Below, one piece after another: positions 47,343-55,619 of a DNA stretch of 64,000 bases. Each line of letters opens with the position of its first letter. The first letter of the stretch is position 1. The notes beneath the pieces were generated by a model. The model had not been told where the DNA came from. It did no database searches and saw only the letters and a list, made by a program, of their open reading frames with translations. Origin of the DNA: Methanobacteriaceae archaeon (GTDB taxonomy: Archaea > Methanobacteriota > Methanobacteria > Methanobacteriales > Methanobacteriaceae); NCBI GenBank assembly GCA_029219465.1, contig JAQXTL010000002.1, forward strand, positions 62,001-126,000, given 5' to 3'. A program made the translations under genes and the position numbers.

Positions 47343-48356
47343 CTATAAGTTGAGAGGCAAATCCCCAATTATATTAGCTTTTTTTGAGATTAAAACTGTA
47401 TCTTCAAGTCTAACTCCAAATTCTCCTTCCAAGTATATTCCAGGTTCAACTGTTATAACCATTCCCTTTTCAATTACTGTTTCATCACGTGTTGAAAATC
47501 CAGGAGTTTCATGAATATCAAGACCTAAACTGTGACCTGTTGAGTGTATAAAGTTATCACCATACCCATAGTCTGAAATAATATCACGGGCAACCTTGTC
47601 TATTTCACAGCATTTTAAACCTGGTTTGATTGCTTTAATAGCTTTATCATGAGCTTCACGAACAATATCCCAAATTTCCTGTTGAGCTTCACTAAATACA
47701 ATAGTTCTTGTATTATCAGAACAATACCCGTCAAATATTGCTCCCCAGTCAATTAAAATTGGTTCTTGTAATTTTTTAGCCTCAGGAACAGCATGAGGAA
47801 GGCTTGAATTAGCACCACTGGTTACTATTGTGTCAAATGATTCTTTTGAAGCACCATTTTCAATCATATATCTTACAAGATCAAAAGCTATTTCCTTTTC
47901 AGTTGATTCATTATTCCTAATATCCAATTGTAAAAATGATTTTTGAGCAATTTCAGTTGCTTTTGTGATATTTTCAATCTCACGAGGAGTTTTAATCATA
48001 CGCTGCTCATCAACATATGTTTTTGCACAAATGTTAAAATCATCTCTAAATCTTACATAAGTACTGAATGGAAGAGTTGGTTCAATTGCAAGGTTTTTAA
48101 TACCTTCTTTTTTTAATTCACCAACCATAACATCATATGATTCATATTCTTTAACTTCAATAGCTGAATCACGTTTTGCAATTTCCATATCCATTCCAGA
48201 TGCATAAATAATCGGATTTTCTTTAATTATACAAAAAGCAAAACTTGTTGGTTTATATCCTGAAAGATAACTGACATTGTTAAATTGTGTTAGCATATAA
48301 GCATGAATATTATCTTCCTGCAATTTTTTTAAAATATTATTTACATGTATTTGCAT
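47343..48356 (-). CDS. M24-family Xaa-Pro aminopeptidase-like protein
   Basis: A 337-residue pita-bread metallopeptidase. The five metal ligands are visible: Asp and Asp in IDWGAIFDGYCSDNTRTIVF, His in HSTGHSLGLDIHE, and Glu and Glu in TVEPGIYLEGEFGVRLEDTVL. The N-terminal domain (residues 1-115) is the creatinase-like dimerisation part. It removes amino acids before Pro, probably from short cytoplasmic peptides. It is coexpressed with the transglutaminase-like gene. Confidence 0.9.
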   Translation of the reverse strand: MQIHVNNILKKLQEDNIHAYMLTQFNNVSYLSGYKPTSFAFCIIKENPIIYASGMDMEIAKRDSAIEVKEYESYDVMVGELKKEGIKNLAIEPTLPFSTYVRFRDDFNICAKTYVDEQRMIKTPREIENITKATEIAQKSFLQLDIRNNESTEKEIAFDLVRYMIENGASKESFDTIVTSGANSSLPHAVPEAKKLQEPILIDWGAIFDGYCSDNTRTIVFSEAQQEIWDIVREAHDKAIKAIKPGLKCCEIDKVARDIISDYGYGDNFIHSTGHSLGLDIHETPGFSTRDETVIEKGMVITVEPGIYLEGEFGVRLEDTVLISKKANIIGDLPLNL

Positions 48357-48433
48357 GTTTAATAATTAAGAAAAAAGTATTATAAAAAAATAAAGGATAA
48401 TTTTATTAAAGTCAAATTAGATATTTTAAAAGT

Positions 48434-49075
48434 ATGTTTAAATTTACAGCTAATGAAATAAGAGATTTAATAATTGCATTTGTTGTAATCTCTTTAAGTT
48501 TTGCAATAGTACAAGGAGGAAGAGACCCTTCTTTAGTACTTAATATTTTACCAATTGTTATGGTTGGTGTAGGAACAGGTTTTATATTGCATGAACTTGG
48601 ACATAAATTCGTGTCAATGAAGTACGGATACTGGGCAGAATTTAAATTATGGCCACAAGGATTAATATTTGCACTTTTAAGTTCATTTTTAGGATTTGTA
48701 TTTGCAGCACCTGGTGCAGTATATACCTATGCAAACTATATGAACGATGAAATCAACGGTAAAATCTCAATTGCTGGACCTATTGTCAATATAATCATTG
48801 CATTAATCTTCTTGGCAATTTGTGTTGTTGTTTACCCAACAGCATTTTTCTCTGAAACATCCTTGTTAATATTCCTTGTTTGTTCAGTAGGATATACAAT
48901 TAACAGTTTCCTTGCTACATTTAACTTAATACCATTTGGAAACTTGGATGGATCTAAAGTATTAACCTGGAATGCTGGAATTTGGGTTGTTACAATTGCA
49001 GTTGCAGGTTTAATGACTTTTATGTCAATGACAATAGGCGTTGAAAATATTGTAAGATTAATTATAGGACTTTAA
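48434..49075 (+). CDS. site-2 protease family (M50) membrane metalloprotease
   Basis: A 213-residue protein with about six membrane helices. It has the zinc motif H-E-L-G-H at the start of the second helix (ILHELGHKFVSMKYGYWAEF) and a later NLIPFGNLDGSKVL segment that supplies the third ligand, Asp. Site-2 proteases cut substrates in the membrane. It is 2 bp upstream of ycaO and probably in the same transcript. Confidence 0.87.
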   Translation: MFKFTANEIRDLIIAFVVISLSFAIVQGGRDPSLVLNILPIVMVGVGTGFILHELGHKFVSMKYGYWAEFKLWPQGLIFALLSSFLGFVFAAPGAVYTYANYMNDEINGKISIAGPIVNIIIALIFLAICVVVYPTAFFSETSLLIFLVCSVGYTINSFLATFNLIPFGNLDGSKVLTWNAGIWVVTIAVAGLMTFMSMTIGVENIVRLIIGL

Positions 49076-49077
49076 GA

Positions 49078-50280
49078 ATGACAGAACAGCTCACATATTT
49101 TGAAGGAACACACAGAGTTATTGCTCCTGAAAAAACAATTGAAAATAATGAAGATAAATTGATAACTGCAGGAATTACCCGTATTGCAGACATTACTGAT
49201 TTGGATAGAATTGGACTTCCAGTATTTACTGCAATCAGACCTACTGCAGAAGATGGTGCAATCAGTATTTATGGTGGAAAAGGAATCACAAAAGACCATG
49301 CTAAAGCGTCTGCTATGATGGAAGGTTTTGAGAGATATTCTGCTGAAAAACAGGACGATGATGAAACAATTATCGCAACTGTTGATGAAATCAGCACTAA
49401 AGGTGAATATATTGATCCTAAAACCTTAAATCTACCTCAAAAATATGAAAAAGAAGATATATCACAAATCCCATTAGAATGGAATTTAGCAACAGATATA
49501 ATCTCAAATAAAGACCATTATGTTCCTTCAAATGCAGTATTCCACCCATATACTCATGATAATGATATTCAGAGCTTTTTTAAATCAAACACCAATGGTC
49601 TTGCTTCAGGAAACATTTTAGAAGAAGCAATATTACATGGAATGTTTGAAGTAATTGAAAGAGATGCGTGGAGTATTTTTGAGTTAACACATAAAAATTA
49701 TTCACAAATCAATTTAGACACTATTGAAAGTGAATTGATAAACAATACCATTGAAAAATTTGAATCCAATGGAATTAAAATTAAATTGATGGATTTCACA
49801 GCAGATATCCAAGTTCCAACAATAGCTGCTTCTGCAGACGATACTGTTACAAAAGATGCTGGATTATTAACACTTGGAATGGGAACACACCTTGATCCAG
49901 AAATTGCTGTTTTAAGAGCACTAACCGAAGTTGCACAAAGCAGAGCAACCCAAATCAACGGTGCTCGTGAAGACACAGTAAGAGCAGATTTTGCACGTGA
50001 AGCAGGTTATGAAAGAATGAAAAGAATCAACAAATACTACTTCAGACAGGAAGAAGAGCAAGTTGATTTTAGAGATATTGAAAATAAATCCACAACATCC
50101 ATTAATGAAGATATTGAAATTGTAAAAGATGAATTAATAGCTAATGATATTAAACACATCCTATATACTGATTTAACAAGACCTGAACTTGACATAAGTG
50201 TTGTAAGAGTCATAATTCCAGAAATGGAGCTTTATGCAATTGATCCTAATCGTGCAGGATACAGATTTTTAAGAGTATGA
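49078..50280 (+). CDS. ycaO: YcaO-related McrA-glycine thioamidation protein
   Basis: A 400-residue YcaO enzyme that uses ATP to activate a peptide backbone amide and, with a sulfur source, forms thioglycine at the active site of methyl-coenzyme M reductase McrA. Conserved ATP-binding segments are DHAKASAMMEGFERYSAEKQ and ILEEAILHGMFEVIERDAWS. Metal and nucleotide ligands include the Glu residues of these motifs, and the AVLRALTEVAQSRATQINGAR segment follows. It lies immediately upstream of tfuA with 4 bp between them, the arrangement found in methanogens. Confidence 0.9.
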   Translation: MTEQLTYFEGTHRVIAPEKTIENNEDKLITAGITRIADITDLDRIGLPVFTAIRPTAEDGAISIYGGKGITKDHAKASAMMEGFERYSAEKQDDDETIIATVDEISTKGEYIDPKTLNLPQKYEKEDISQIPLEWNLATDIISNKDHYVPSNAVFHPYTHDNDIQSFFKSNTNGLASGNILEEAILHGMFEVIERDAWSIFELTHKNYSQINLDTIESELINNTIEKFESNGIKIKLMDFTADIQVPTIAASADDTVTKDAGLLTLGMGTHLDPEIAVLRALTEVAQSRATQINGAREDTVRADFAREAGYERMKRINKYYFRQEEEQVDFRDIENKSTTSINEDIEIVKDELIANDIKHILYTDLTRPELDISVVRVIIPEMELYAIDPNRAGYRFLRV

Positions 50281-50284
50281 TAAA

Positions 50285-50938
50285 ATGGTAAAGATTCTCA
50301 TTTATACAGGGCTTTCACTTCCTTTTAGCGAAGCAAAGGAAATTTTAGATTCACACGACGATATTGAAGTAGTCTACAAAAGACCAATCAAAAGAGGAGA
50401 CTTAAGTCACGATATAAAAGAAAATCCGGACATTATCGCAATAATTGATGGAGTATTTCATCAAAATTCTGCTGTTGGACATAGAGAAATCCTTAGTGTG
50501 ATGAAAAAAGGAGTTAAAGTATATGGTTCTTCAAGTATGGGAGCTCTTAGAGCATCAGAACTTGACGTTTTAGGAATGGAAGGTATTGGATATTGTTATA
50601 ATGAATATGCAAGTGGAAATGTTACTTCTGATGATGATGTTGCAGTAATGCTTGACAGTGAAACACTAGAAGCACTTTCAGTTCCATTAATTAGTATGAA
50701 TTATGTTTTTACAAATGCAGTAGCTGAAAATATAATAACCAAAGAAGAAAAAGATGAACTAATTAAGATTACAAAAGAAACCTATTATCCTAAAAGAAAT
50801 TATGCTCAAACATTATCACAATCAAGTTTAGACGCTGATAAAAAAGGAAAATTAATTGATTTTATTCGTACTTCAAAAGATATTAAAAAAGAAGATGCAA
50901 AAGAATTGCTAAACCATATTAAGTCAGTGATTGAATGA
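50285..50938 (+). CDS. tfuA: TfuA-related McrA-glycine thioamidation protein
   Basis: A 217-residue TfuA-like partner of YcaO. It has KILIYTGLSLPFSEAKEIL at the start, DIIAIIDGVFHQNSAVGHRE and VYGSSSMGALRASELDVLGM, which define the TfuA core fold. TfuA assists sulfur delivery or activation for McrA thioglycine formation. Its stop overlaps the larE start by 4 bp (ATGA), which implies coupled translation and a shared pathway. Confidence 0.9.
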   Translation: MVKILIYTGLSLPFSEAKEILDSHDDIEVVYKRPIKRGDLSHDIKENPDIIAIIDGVFHQNSAVGHREILSVMKKGVKVYGSSSMGALRASELDVLGMEGIGYCYNEYASGNVTSDDDVAVMLDSETLEALSVPLISMNYVFTNAVAENIITKEEKDELIKITKETYYPKRNYAQTLSQSSLDADKKGKLIDFIRTSKDIKKEDAKELLNHIKSVIE

Positions 50939-51945
50939 ATATAGAAAATAAGATAAACACCGTTAAAGAAATATTAAAAGACAAAAAGGTAGCTATTGGT
51001 TTTTCAGGCGGAAGTGATTCAACATTAATCATTTATTTAGCATCCCTTTTTGCAAAAGACACCCTTGCAATTACCATTGATAATCATTTAATGCCAACTG
51101 GTTTTATTGAACATACCAAAAGAGTAACTGATCTTTATAATGTTCGCCATGAGATAATTGATATTGATTTTTATAAAGATGATGATTTTTTAGAAAATTC
51201 ACCAAAAAGATGTTATACATGCCGTAATTTAATGTATAGTGAAATTAAAAAGCTTGCAGTTGAAAATGGCTTTGATTATATTTGTGACGGCAATAACATC
51301 AGCGATTTAATTGATGATCGCCCAGGAATATTAATTACTTATGCTAATAACTTCAAAACACCATTAATTGAAGCTAGATTAAACTCAAAGGAAATTCACG
51401 AATATCTTGATAAAAATAATATTCCTTATTCAAAATCAACTACATGCCTTGCAACAAGAATTAAAACTGATACTCCAATTACAAAAGAAAAAATAGATAC
51501 TATCAGTTATTGTGAAGATTATATTTTATCCAATACCAACTGCGAAATCGTCAAAGTTAGAGATTTTGGAAAAGTTAGTATGTGTGAAGTAGATAATATT
51601 ATTGAAGTTCTGCAAGATAATAAATTTAAACAGATAAACGATGAATTAAAAAAGCAAGGTTATAAAAAAGTATCATTAAATTTATCAGAAATTAAAAATA
51701 CTGATGAGATAATTCTTGATTGCAAAAATGGTTCATTTTCATATAACCTTCCATTCACAATCAACATGGAAAATACAAAAAAACAACTTAAAAATGAAAT
51801 TTTGAATAAAACAAATAAAAAAATAGAAATAGAAAATATTGATATTTATGATACCGGTTTAATAAAAGGAAATAATTTTAAAAACTATGAAGATGCATTA
51901 AACAGATTCATGTATGTCCTTACAAAAATAAGGAGAAACATCTAG
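50935..51945 (+). CDS. larE: LarE-type ATP-dependent sulfur transferase (three-cysteine form)
   Basis: A 336-residue PP-loop enzyme of the LarE family. The ATP pyrophosphatase loop is IGFSGGSDSTLI (about residues 22-33). It has C-Y-T-C at residues about 88-91 (SPKRCYTCRNLMYSEIKKL) and a third Cys in YSKSTTCLATRIKTD. That three-cysteine pattern is the type reported to hold an Fe-S cluster that carries the sulfur, instead of the sacrificial single Cys of Lactobacillus LarE. About 70 C-terminal residues are an extra Lys/Asn-rich extension. Coupling to tfuA suggests the sulfur goes to thioglycine. Confidence 0.8.
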   Translation: MNIENKINTVKEILKDKKVAIGFSGGSDSTLIIYLASLFAKDTLAITIDNHLMPTGFIEHTKRVTDLYNVRHEIIDIDFYKDDDFLENSPKRCYTCRNLMYSEIKKLAVENGFDYICDGNNISDLIDDRPGILITYANNFKTPLIEARLNSKEIHEYLDKNNIPYSKSTTCLATRIKTDTPITKEKIDTISYCEDYILSNTNCEIVKVRDFGKVSMCEVDNIIEVLQDNKFKQINDELKKQGYKKVSLNLSEIKNTDEIILDCKNGSFSYNLPFTINMENTKKQLKNEILNKTNKKIEIENIDIYDTGLIKGNNFKNYEDALNRFMYVLTKIRRNI

Positions 51946-52400
51946 TTTTTCATTTCCATATATTTTTTTAATACGATATCCGGAGTTTCAATACTTTGAT
52001 CAAAAGTGGTCAATAATTCTTTAGGTTCAAAATCATCTTCTACTTTTCTAAGATTCTTAAGGAAAATAGAATCTCCATCAATTTTAAACCCAACGTCATC
52101 TGCTGTAATTGAGATTAATTTTATTTCAATTTCAGAAGCTTTTTCCAAAGCATCATTTGATTTAACCTCATATTTTAAATTCAACATTTTATGAGGCATA
52201 ATCTCATTAATAGTTCTTTTGATAACAGAATCCAAAAGTTCCAAAAATTTAATGGCAGGAGGCATATCATTAGCCCACCAATATGTAAGAACAGAATTTA
52301 AAACAATTTCGTGTTCGGAGAAATCATCATATAACCTCGCACGAACACCAACACTTGTATTATCAACTACTTTAATCACTAAAACTGGACTAACTGCCAT
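51942..52400 (-). CDS. conserved hypothetical protein, 152 residues
   Basis: A soluble mixed alpha/beta protein with MAVSPVLVIKVVDNTSVGVRA at the N-terminus, VLTYWWANDMPPAIKFLELL, and a Lys/Glu-rich C-terminus. There is no signal peptide, membrane helix or motif I recognise. It is convergent with larE (4-bp overlap) and 7 bp after the CBS-domain gene on the same strand, so it is probably cotranscribed with the CBS and UspA genes. Confidence 0.55.
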   Translation of the reverse strand: MAVSPVLVIKVVDNTSVGVRARLYDDFSEHEIVLNSVLTYWWANDMPPAIKFLELLDSVIKRTINEIMPHKMLNLKYEVKSNDALEKASEIEIKLISITADDVGFKIDGDSIFLKNLRKVEDDFEPKELLTTFDQSIETPDIVLKKYMEMKN

Positions 52401-52407
52401 TATACCA

Positions 52408-53253
52408 CTATTCTTGCGGAATTAATGCTTTAATTAAATCACTAGCTCTTACAAGACCTACTAAATTACCTTCAACACCAATAACAGGAATTTGTTCAAT
52501 GTTTAAGGTTTTCATTTTTCTAGCACAGTCAGAAACTTTAGTTTTAGAGTTAGCAACTTCAACATTTCCTACAGCAACATCACAAACAACTTTATCAGTA
52601 AACTTCAAGTGATTTTTCTCAATGTATAATACTGAAGTACTGTCCCAGGACCATTTATCTCCTTCAGTTCCTACAGTAGAACTGTGTTCACTTCTTTCAG
52701 AAATAATTTCAATTTCTGAGATGAAATCAGTTTCAGTTAAAATTCCAGATAATTTAGCATCATCATCAAGAGCTAAAACGGATTTTAAACCAAATTGATT
52801 CATAGTTTCAAATGCAACGTTTAATGGAGCTTTATCCCATGTTGTTGGAACAGTTGTAATCATATAATTTTCAACTGCATCATTAATTTCAGTTTTAGTT
52901 AATGCATTGGATACAATATCAAATGATGTAATAATACCCACTAATGCTCCTTCATCATCAACAACAGGAACTCTTCTAACATTATTATCTACCATTTTAC
53001 GAGCAGCATCAACTACATCATCACCAGGTTTTACGGTGACTAAATCTCTACTCATTAACATTGCAAGTTGTTCTTCATCAGGATTATTAATTAAATCAGA
53101 ACGAGTTATGACTCCTACTAAAATGTCAGTGTCTCCTTTGACAACTGGTAATACTGCTTTTTTTTCTTTTCTCATTAAGTCTAAAACTTTGTCTCTGTTA
53201 CCAGGAACAGAAACGCTTACTACATTTTTAGACATTGTTCTTTTAACTAACAT
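52408..53253 (-). CDS. four-CBS-domain protein
   Basis: A 281-residue protein of two CBS pairs. The first runs about residues 1-120 (MSKNVVSVSVPGNRDKVLDLM, then VLPVVKGDTDILVGVITRSDL and RRVPVVDDEGALVGIITSFDI). The second runs about residues 125-281 (AFETMNQFGLKSVLALDDD; IEQIPVIGVEGNLVGLVRAS). CBS pairs bind adenosine nucleotides and regulate a partner. The start is the ATG at 53251-53253 with GGTG upstream. An in-frame ATG at 53313 belongs to a meaningless 20-residue extension. Confidence 0.88.
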   Translation of the reverse strand: MLVKRTMSKNVVSVSVPGNRDKVLDLMRKEKKAVLPVVKGDTDILVGVITRSDLINNPDEEQLAMLMSRDLVTVKPGDDVVDAARKMVDNNVRRVPVVDDEGALVGIITSFDIVSNALTKTEINDAVENYMITTVPTTWDKAPLNVAFETMNQFGLKSVLALDDDAKLSGILTETDFISEIEIISERSEHSSTVGTEGDKWSWDSTSVLYIEKNHLKFTDKVVCDVAVGNVEVANSKTKVSDCARKMKTLNIEQIPVIGVEGNLVGLVRASDLIKALIPQE

Positions 53254-53288
53254 ATAAACACCTATTATAAAAATACAATAAATTGTAA

Positions 53289-53714
53289 TTAATGAACTAC
53301 AAGTACTGCACATTTAGCTGAATTAACAACTTTATCTGCAACACTACCCATAATAAATCTATCAAATCCGGATTTGCCAGAACTGCCCATTACAATTAAA
53401 TCAACATCTTCTTCTTTAGCTACCTCAAGGATAACTTTAGCAGGCAAACCTTCTTTAATTACATGAGTAATCTTTAAATCATTTTTATTCAATTTATCAA
53501 ATTCCTCAAGATTTTCTTCAGATCTTTCTTTTAAAATTTGATTTAACTGATATACTTCGTCATCTAATGGGAGTCCGCTAACAAAATTATTTTCTGTAAC
53601 ACTTATAGCGATTATTTCCGCCCCACAGACATTTGCTAAAAATAAAGCTTGTTTTTGTGCTTTTTTTGCAAATTCTGAACCATCTGTTGGAACAAGTATT
53701 TTTTTATACATCAT
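53289..53714 (-). CDS. UspA-family universal stress protein
   Basis: A 141-residue protein of the Usp family. It has YKKILVPTDGSEFAKKAQKQ at the start and the ATP-binding G-S-S-G-K-S-G-F-D-R-F-I-M-G-S-V-A segment near the end. It binds ATP or AMP and responds to stress. The start is ATG 53712-53714 with GGAGG 6 bases upstream. It lies 35 bp before the CBS-domain gene on the same strand, and both bind adenine nucleotides. Confidence 0.9.
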   Translation of the reverse strand: MMYKKILVPTDGSEFAKKAQKQALFLANVCGAEIIAISVTENNFVSGLPLDDEVYQLNQILKERSEENLEEFDKLNKNDLKITHVIKEGLPAKVILEVAKEEDVDLIVMGSSGKSGFDRFIMGSVADKVVNSAKCAVLVVH

Positions 53715-53745
53715 TAACAACCTCCAAATAATACATTAATATCGA

Positions 53746-54906
53746 TTATATATTATGAATAATTTTTTTATTAATCCTATATAATATATTTTTCGTTTCA
53801 CATCGATTTATTATATTAAGGTATGGATTTTTGGAAAATGAATTAAACACATTAAATTGAGCCAAATTATCCTCCAAAATTACTGATTTTTGAACTACAT
53901 TATTAATATCAAATCCACAGACATTTGTAGTTGCCATTTTTAATAACTCACATGGATCAATATACTTTCTATAACACACTGACATGATTTTTAAACTAAA
54001 CTCCAATTCACGAAGCATATTTGGTGAATTAAGCATTACATTATCAGTTCCAATCATAGGTTTTATACCTAAATCAAGCATTTGAGGCAATGGAACCACA
54101 CCAACATTTAATGTTGCATTAGCTCTTGGACATACAACAGTATTTTGATTAGACTGCAAAACACCATCTAAATCATTATTTTTTGGATTTGTAAGATGTA
54201 CCAACTGAGAGAATTTAGAATTAACTCCCTTTTCAATTTCAGACAAACCACAATCATTTAAAGATTCTATCTGATTAGATTCTGATTCTGCAACATGAAT
54301 TGAAGATATTTTTCCCTCTTTTTTACATTCTTTTGAGATTATATCTGCAACATCAGTTGTAATTTCCCCAAAACCACTTGGTGCAATACCATCAGCAATT
54401 TTTAAGAGTTTACGAACAGCTATTTTTACTTTACTTAAATCAGGATCATCGCCATAAAAACTGTCGTCACGTCCTAAAATAATTGATTTTATTGGAATAC
54501 CTTCAGCTGCTTTTTTTAATAGCTTAACTCCTTTTAGTCCACCTTCACGATAATCAATAAAGTGAGTTGTACCACTATTAACCATATCCCACATAGAAGA
54601 TTTCATTGCTTCGACTAAATCATCATCACTGGCCTTAGACAATGCCACATGTTTAATTCCATTAGGAGGTTTCACCATCTCACTTAATGAATAACCATAG
54701 CCCTCATCTTTAATGATAGAGTCTCCTATATGCATATGACCATTTATGAATGATGGGCAAACAATAGCTCCATCAACATCAATTATTTCACCTTCTAAGA
54801 CATCTTTTCCAATTTCAATGATTTTTCCATCACCAACAACAATATTTTCACGTGCTGGAACTAAATCCATTCCTTTTAATATGATTCCGTTTGCTATAGT
54901 GAACAT
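53746..54906 (-). CDS. amidohydrolase-family metal-dependent hydrolase/deaminase
   Basis: A 386-residue amidohydrolase. The H-x-H metal ligand is His57-Met-His59 in FINGHMHIGD. Further ligands are in ISSIHVAESES, LVHLTNPKN and the Asp of MIGTDNVM. Closest recognisable relatives are methanogen deaminases of the 5'-deoxyadenosine/S-adenosylhomocysteine type. The substrate was not confirmed. A nucleoside or heterocycle is the likely target. Confidence 0.8.
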   Translation of the reverse strand: MFTIANGIILKGMDLVPARENIVVGDGKIIEIGKDVLEGEIIDVDGAIVCPSFINGHMHIGDSIIKDEGYGYSLSEMVKPPNGIKHVALSKASDDDLVEAMKSSMWDMVNSGTTHFIDYREGGLKGVKLLKKAAEGIPIKSIILGRDDSFYGDDPDLSKVKIAVRKLLKIADGIAPSGFGEITTDVADIISKECKKEGKISSIHVAESESNQIESLNDCGLSEIEKGVNSKFSQLVHLTNPKNNDLDGVLQSNQNTVVCPRANATLNVGVVPLPQMLDLGIKPMIGTDNVMLNSPNMLRELEFSLKIMSVCYRKYIDPCELLKMATTNVCGFDINNVVQKSVILEDNLAQFNVFNSFSKNPYLNIINRCETKNILYRINKKIIHNI

Positions 54907-55016
54907 TAAAGGTGAATCTAATTTTTTTAATTAATATATTTTAGCATTAAATATTTATTAAATCAAAAATACAAAAATAAGATATATAATTCAGACTTTT
55001 TAAACCAGGTGATATT

Positions 55017-55601
55017 ATTAACTCTCAAGAAATAAGATACTTTTACAGGAATATTGTAAAAACTGGAAACGTATATAGAGTTAAATATAATAATAAAGAC
55101 TACGGAGAGTTTAAAAAGTTATCTGACGCATTATATGAAAGAGATGCACTATTTTTTTGTAATTTTGATTATGATTTACTTGTTGAGTGTGATCTTGAAA
55201 ACAAGTATGAAAATAAAGTCCTGCCACCATTTCCAGAAAAAAGACCAAAAGGCAGAATTAAAGGAACCAAGGTCAACAAAAAAGAAAGAGAAGGTGAAAT
55301 TCTCTTTAACCACAAGATTAGAAAGTTCTACATCAAAAAAGGCGATGAAAACATTGGCCAATATGATACAATGACTGAAGCATTTTATTATAAAAAGCTA
55401 TTAATGAACAATGATTGGGATAAAAGCGTTTTAAAAACTAATATTACTCAAAAAATTGAACTTAATGCAGTTATTGATCCAAAAGTAGAATACAAAGTAA
55501 AACTAAACTTCTGTCCTAAATGTAAAAGCAGATTAAAAGTTGGCGAAACAGAATGTTCATCATGTGGTATCAATATTAATGATTACCTTGTAAATAAATA
55601 A
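55017..55601 (+). CDS. 194-residue zinc-ribbon protein with apparent ATT start
   Basis: A soluble, Lys-rich protein. The N-terminal 55 residues include QEIRYFYRNIVKTGNVYRVKYN and GEFKKLSDALYERDALF. A basic middle region follows, then a C-terminal zinc ribbon (CPKCKSR and CSSCGIN). The frame is continuous from 54990 to the stop, but no ATG, GTG or TTG occurs before an ATG at 55371, which would delete most of the protein. AGGTGAT (55007-55013) is a ribosome binding motif whose GGTG stands 5 bases before the ATT at 55017-55019. The similarity of N-terminus and C-terminus to a repeated Methanobrevibacter family is my impression only. No function is known. Confidence 0.72.
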   Translation: MNSQEIRYFYRNIVKTGNVYRVKYNNKDYGEFKKLSDALYERDALFFCNFDYDLLVECDLENKYENKVLPPFPEKRPKGRIKGTKVNKKEREGEILFNHKIRKFYIKKGDENIGQYDTMTEAFYYKKLLMNNDWDKSVLKTNITQKIELNAVIDPKVEYKVKLNFCPKCKSRLKVGETECSSCGININDYLVNK

Positions 55602-55619
55602 AAAAAGGATAGAGAAAAA

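Noticed and set aside
53254-53313. 20-residue N-terminal extension of the CBS-domain protein
   Set aside because: It is hydrophobic and Cys-rich, lacks a ribosome binding site, and the ATG at 53253 has GGTG in place and starts the CBS fold.
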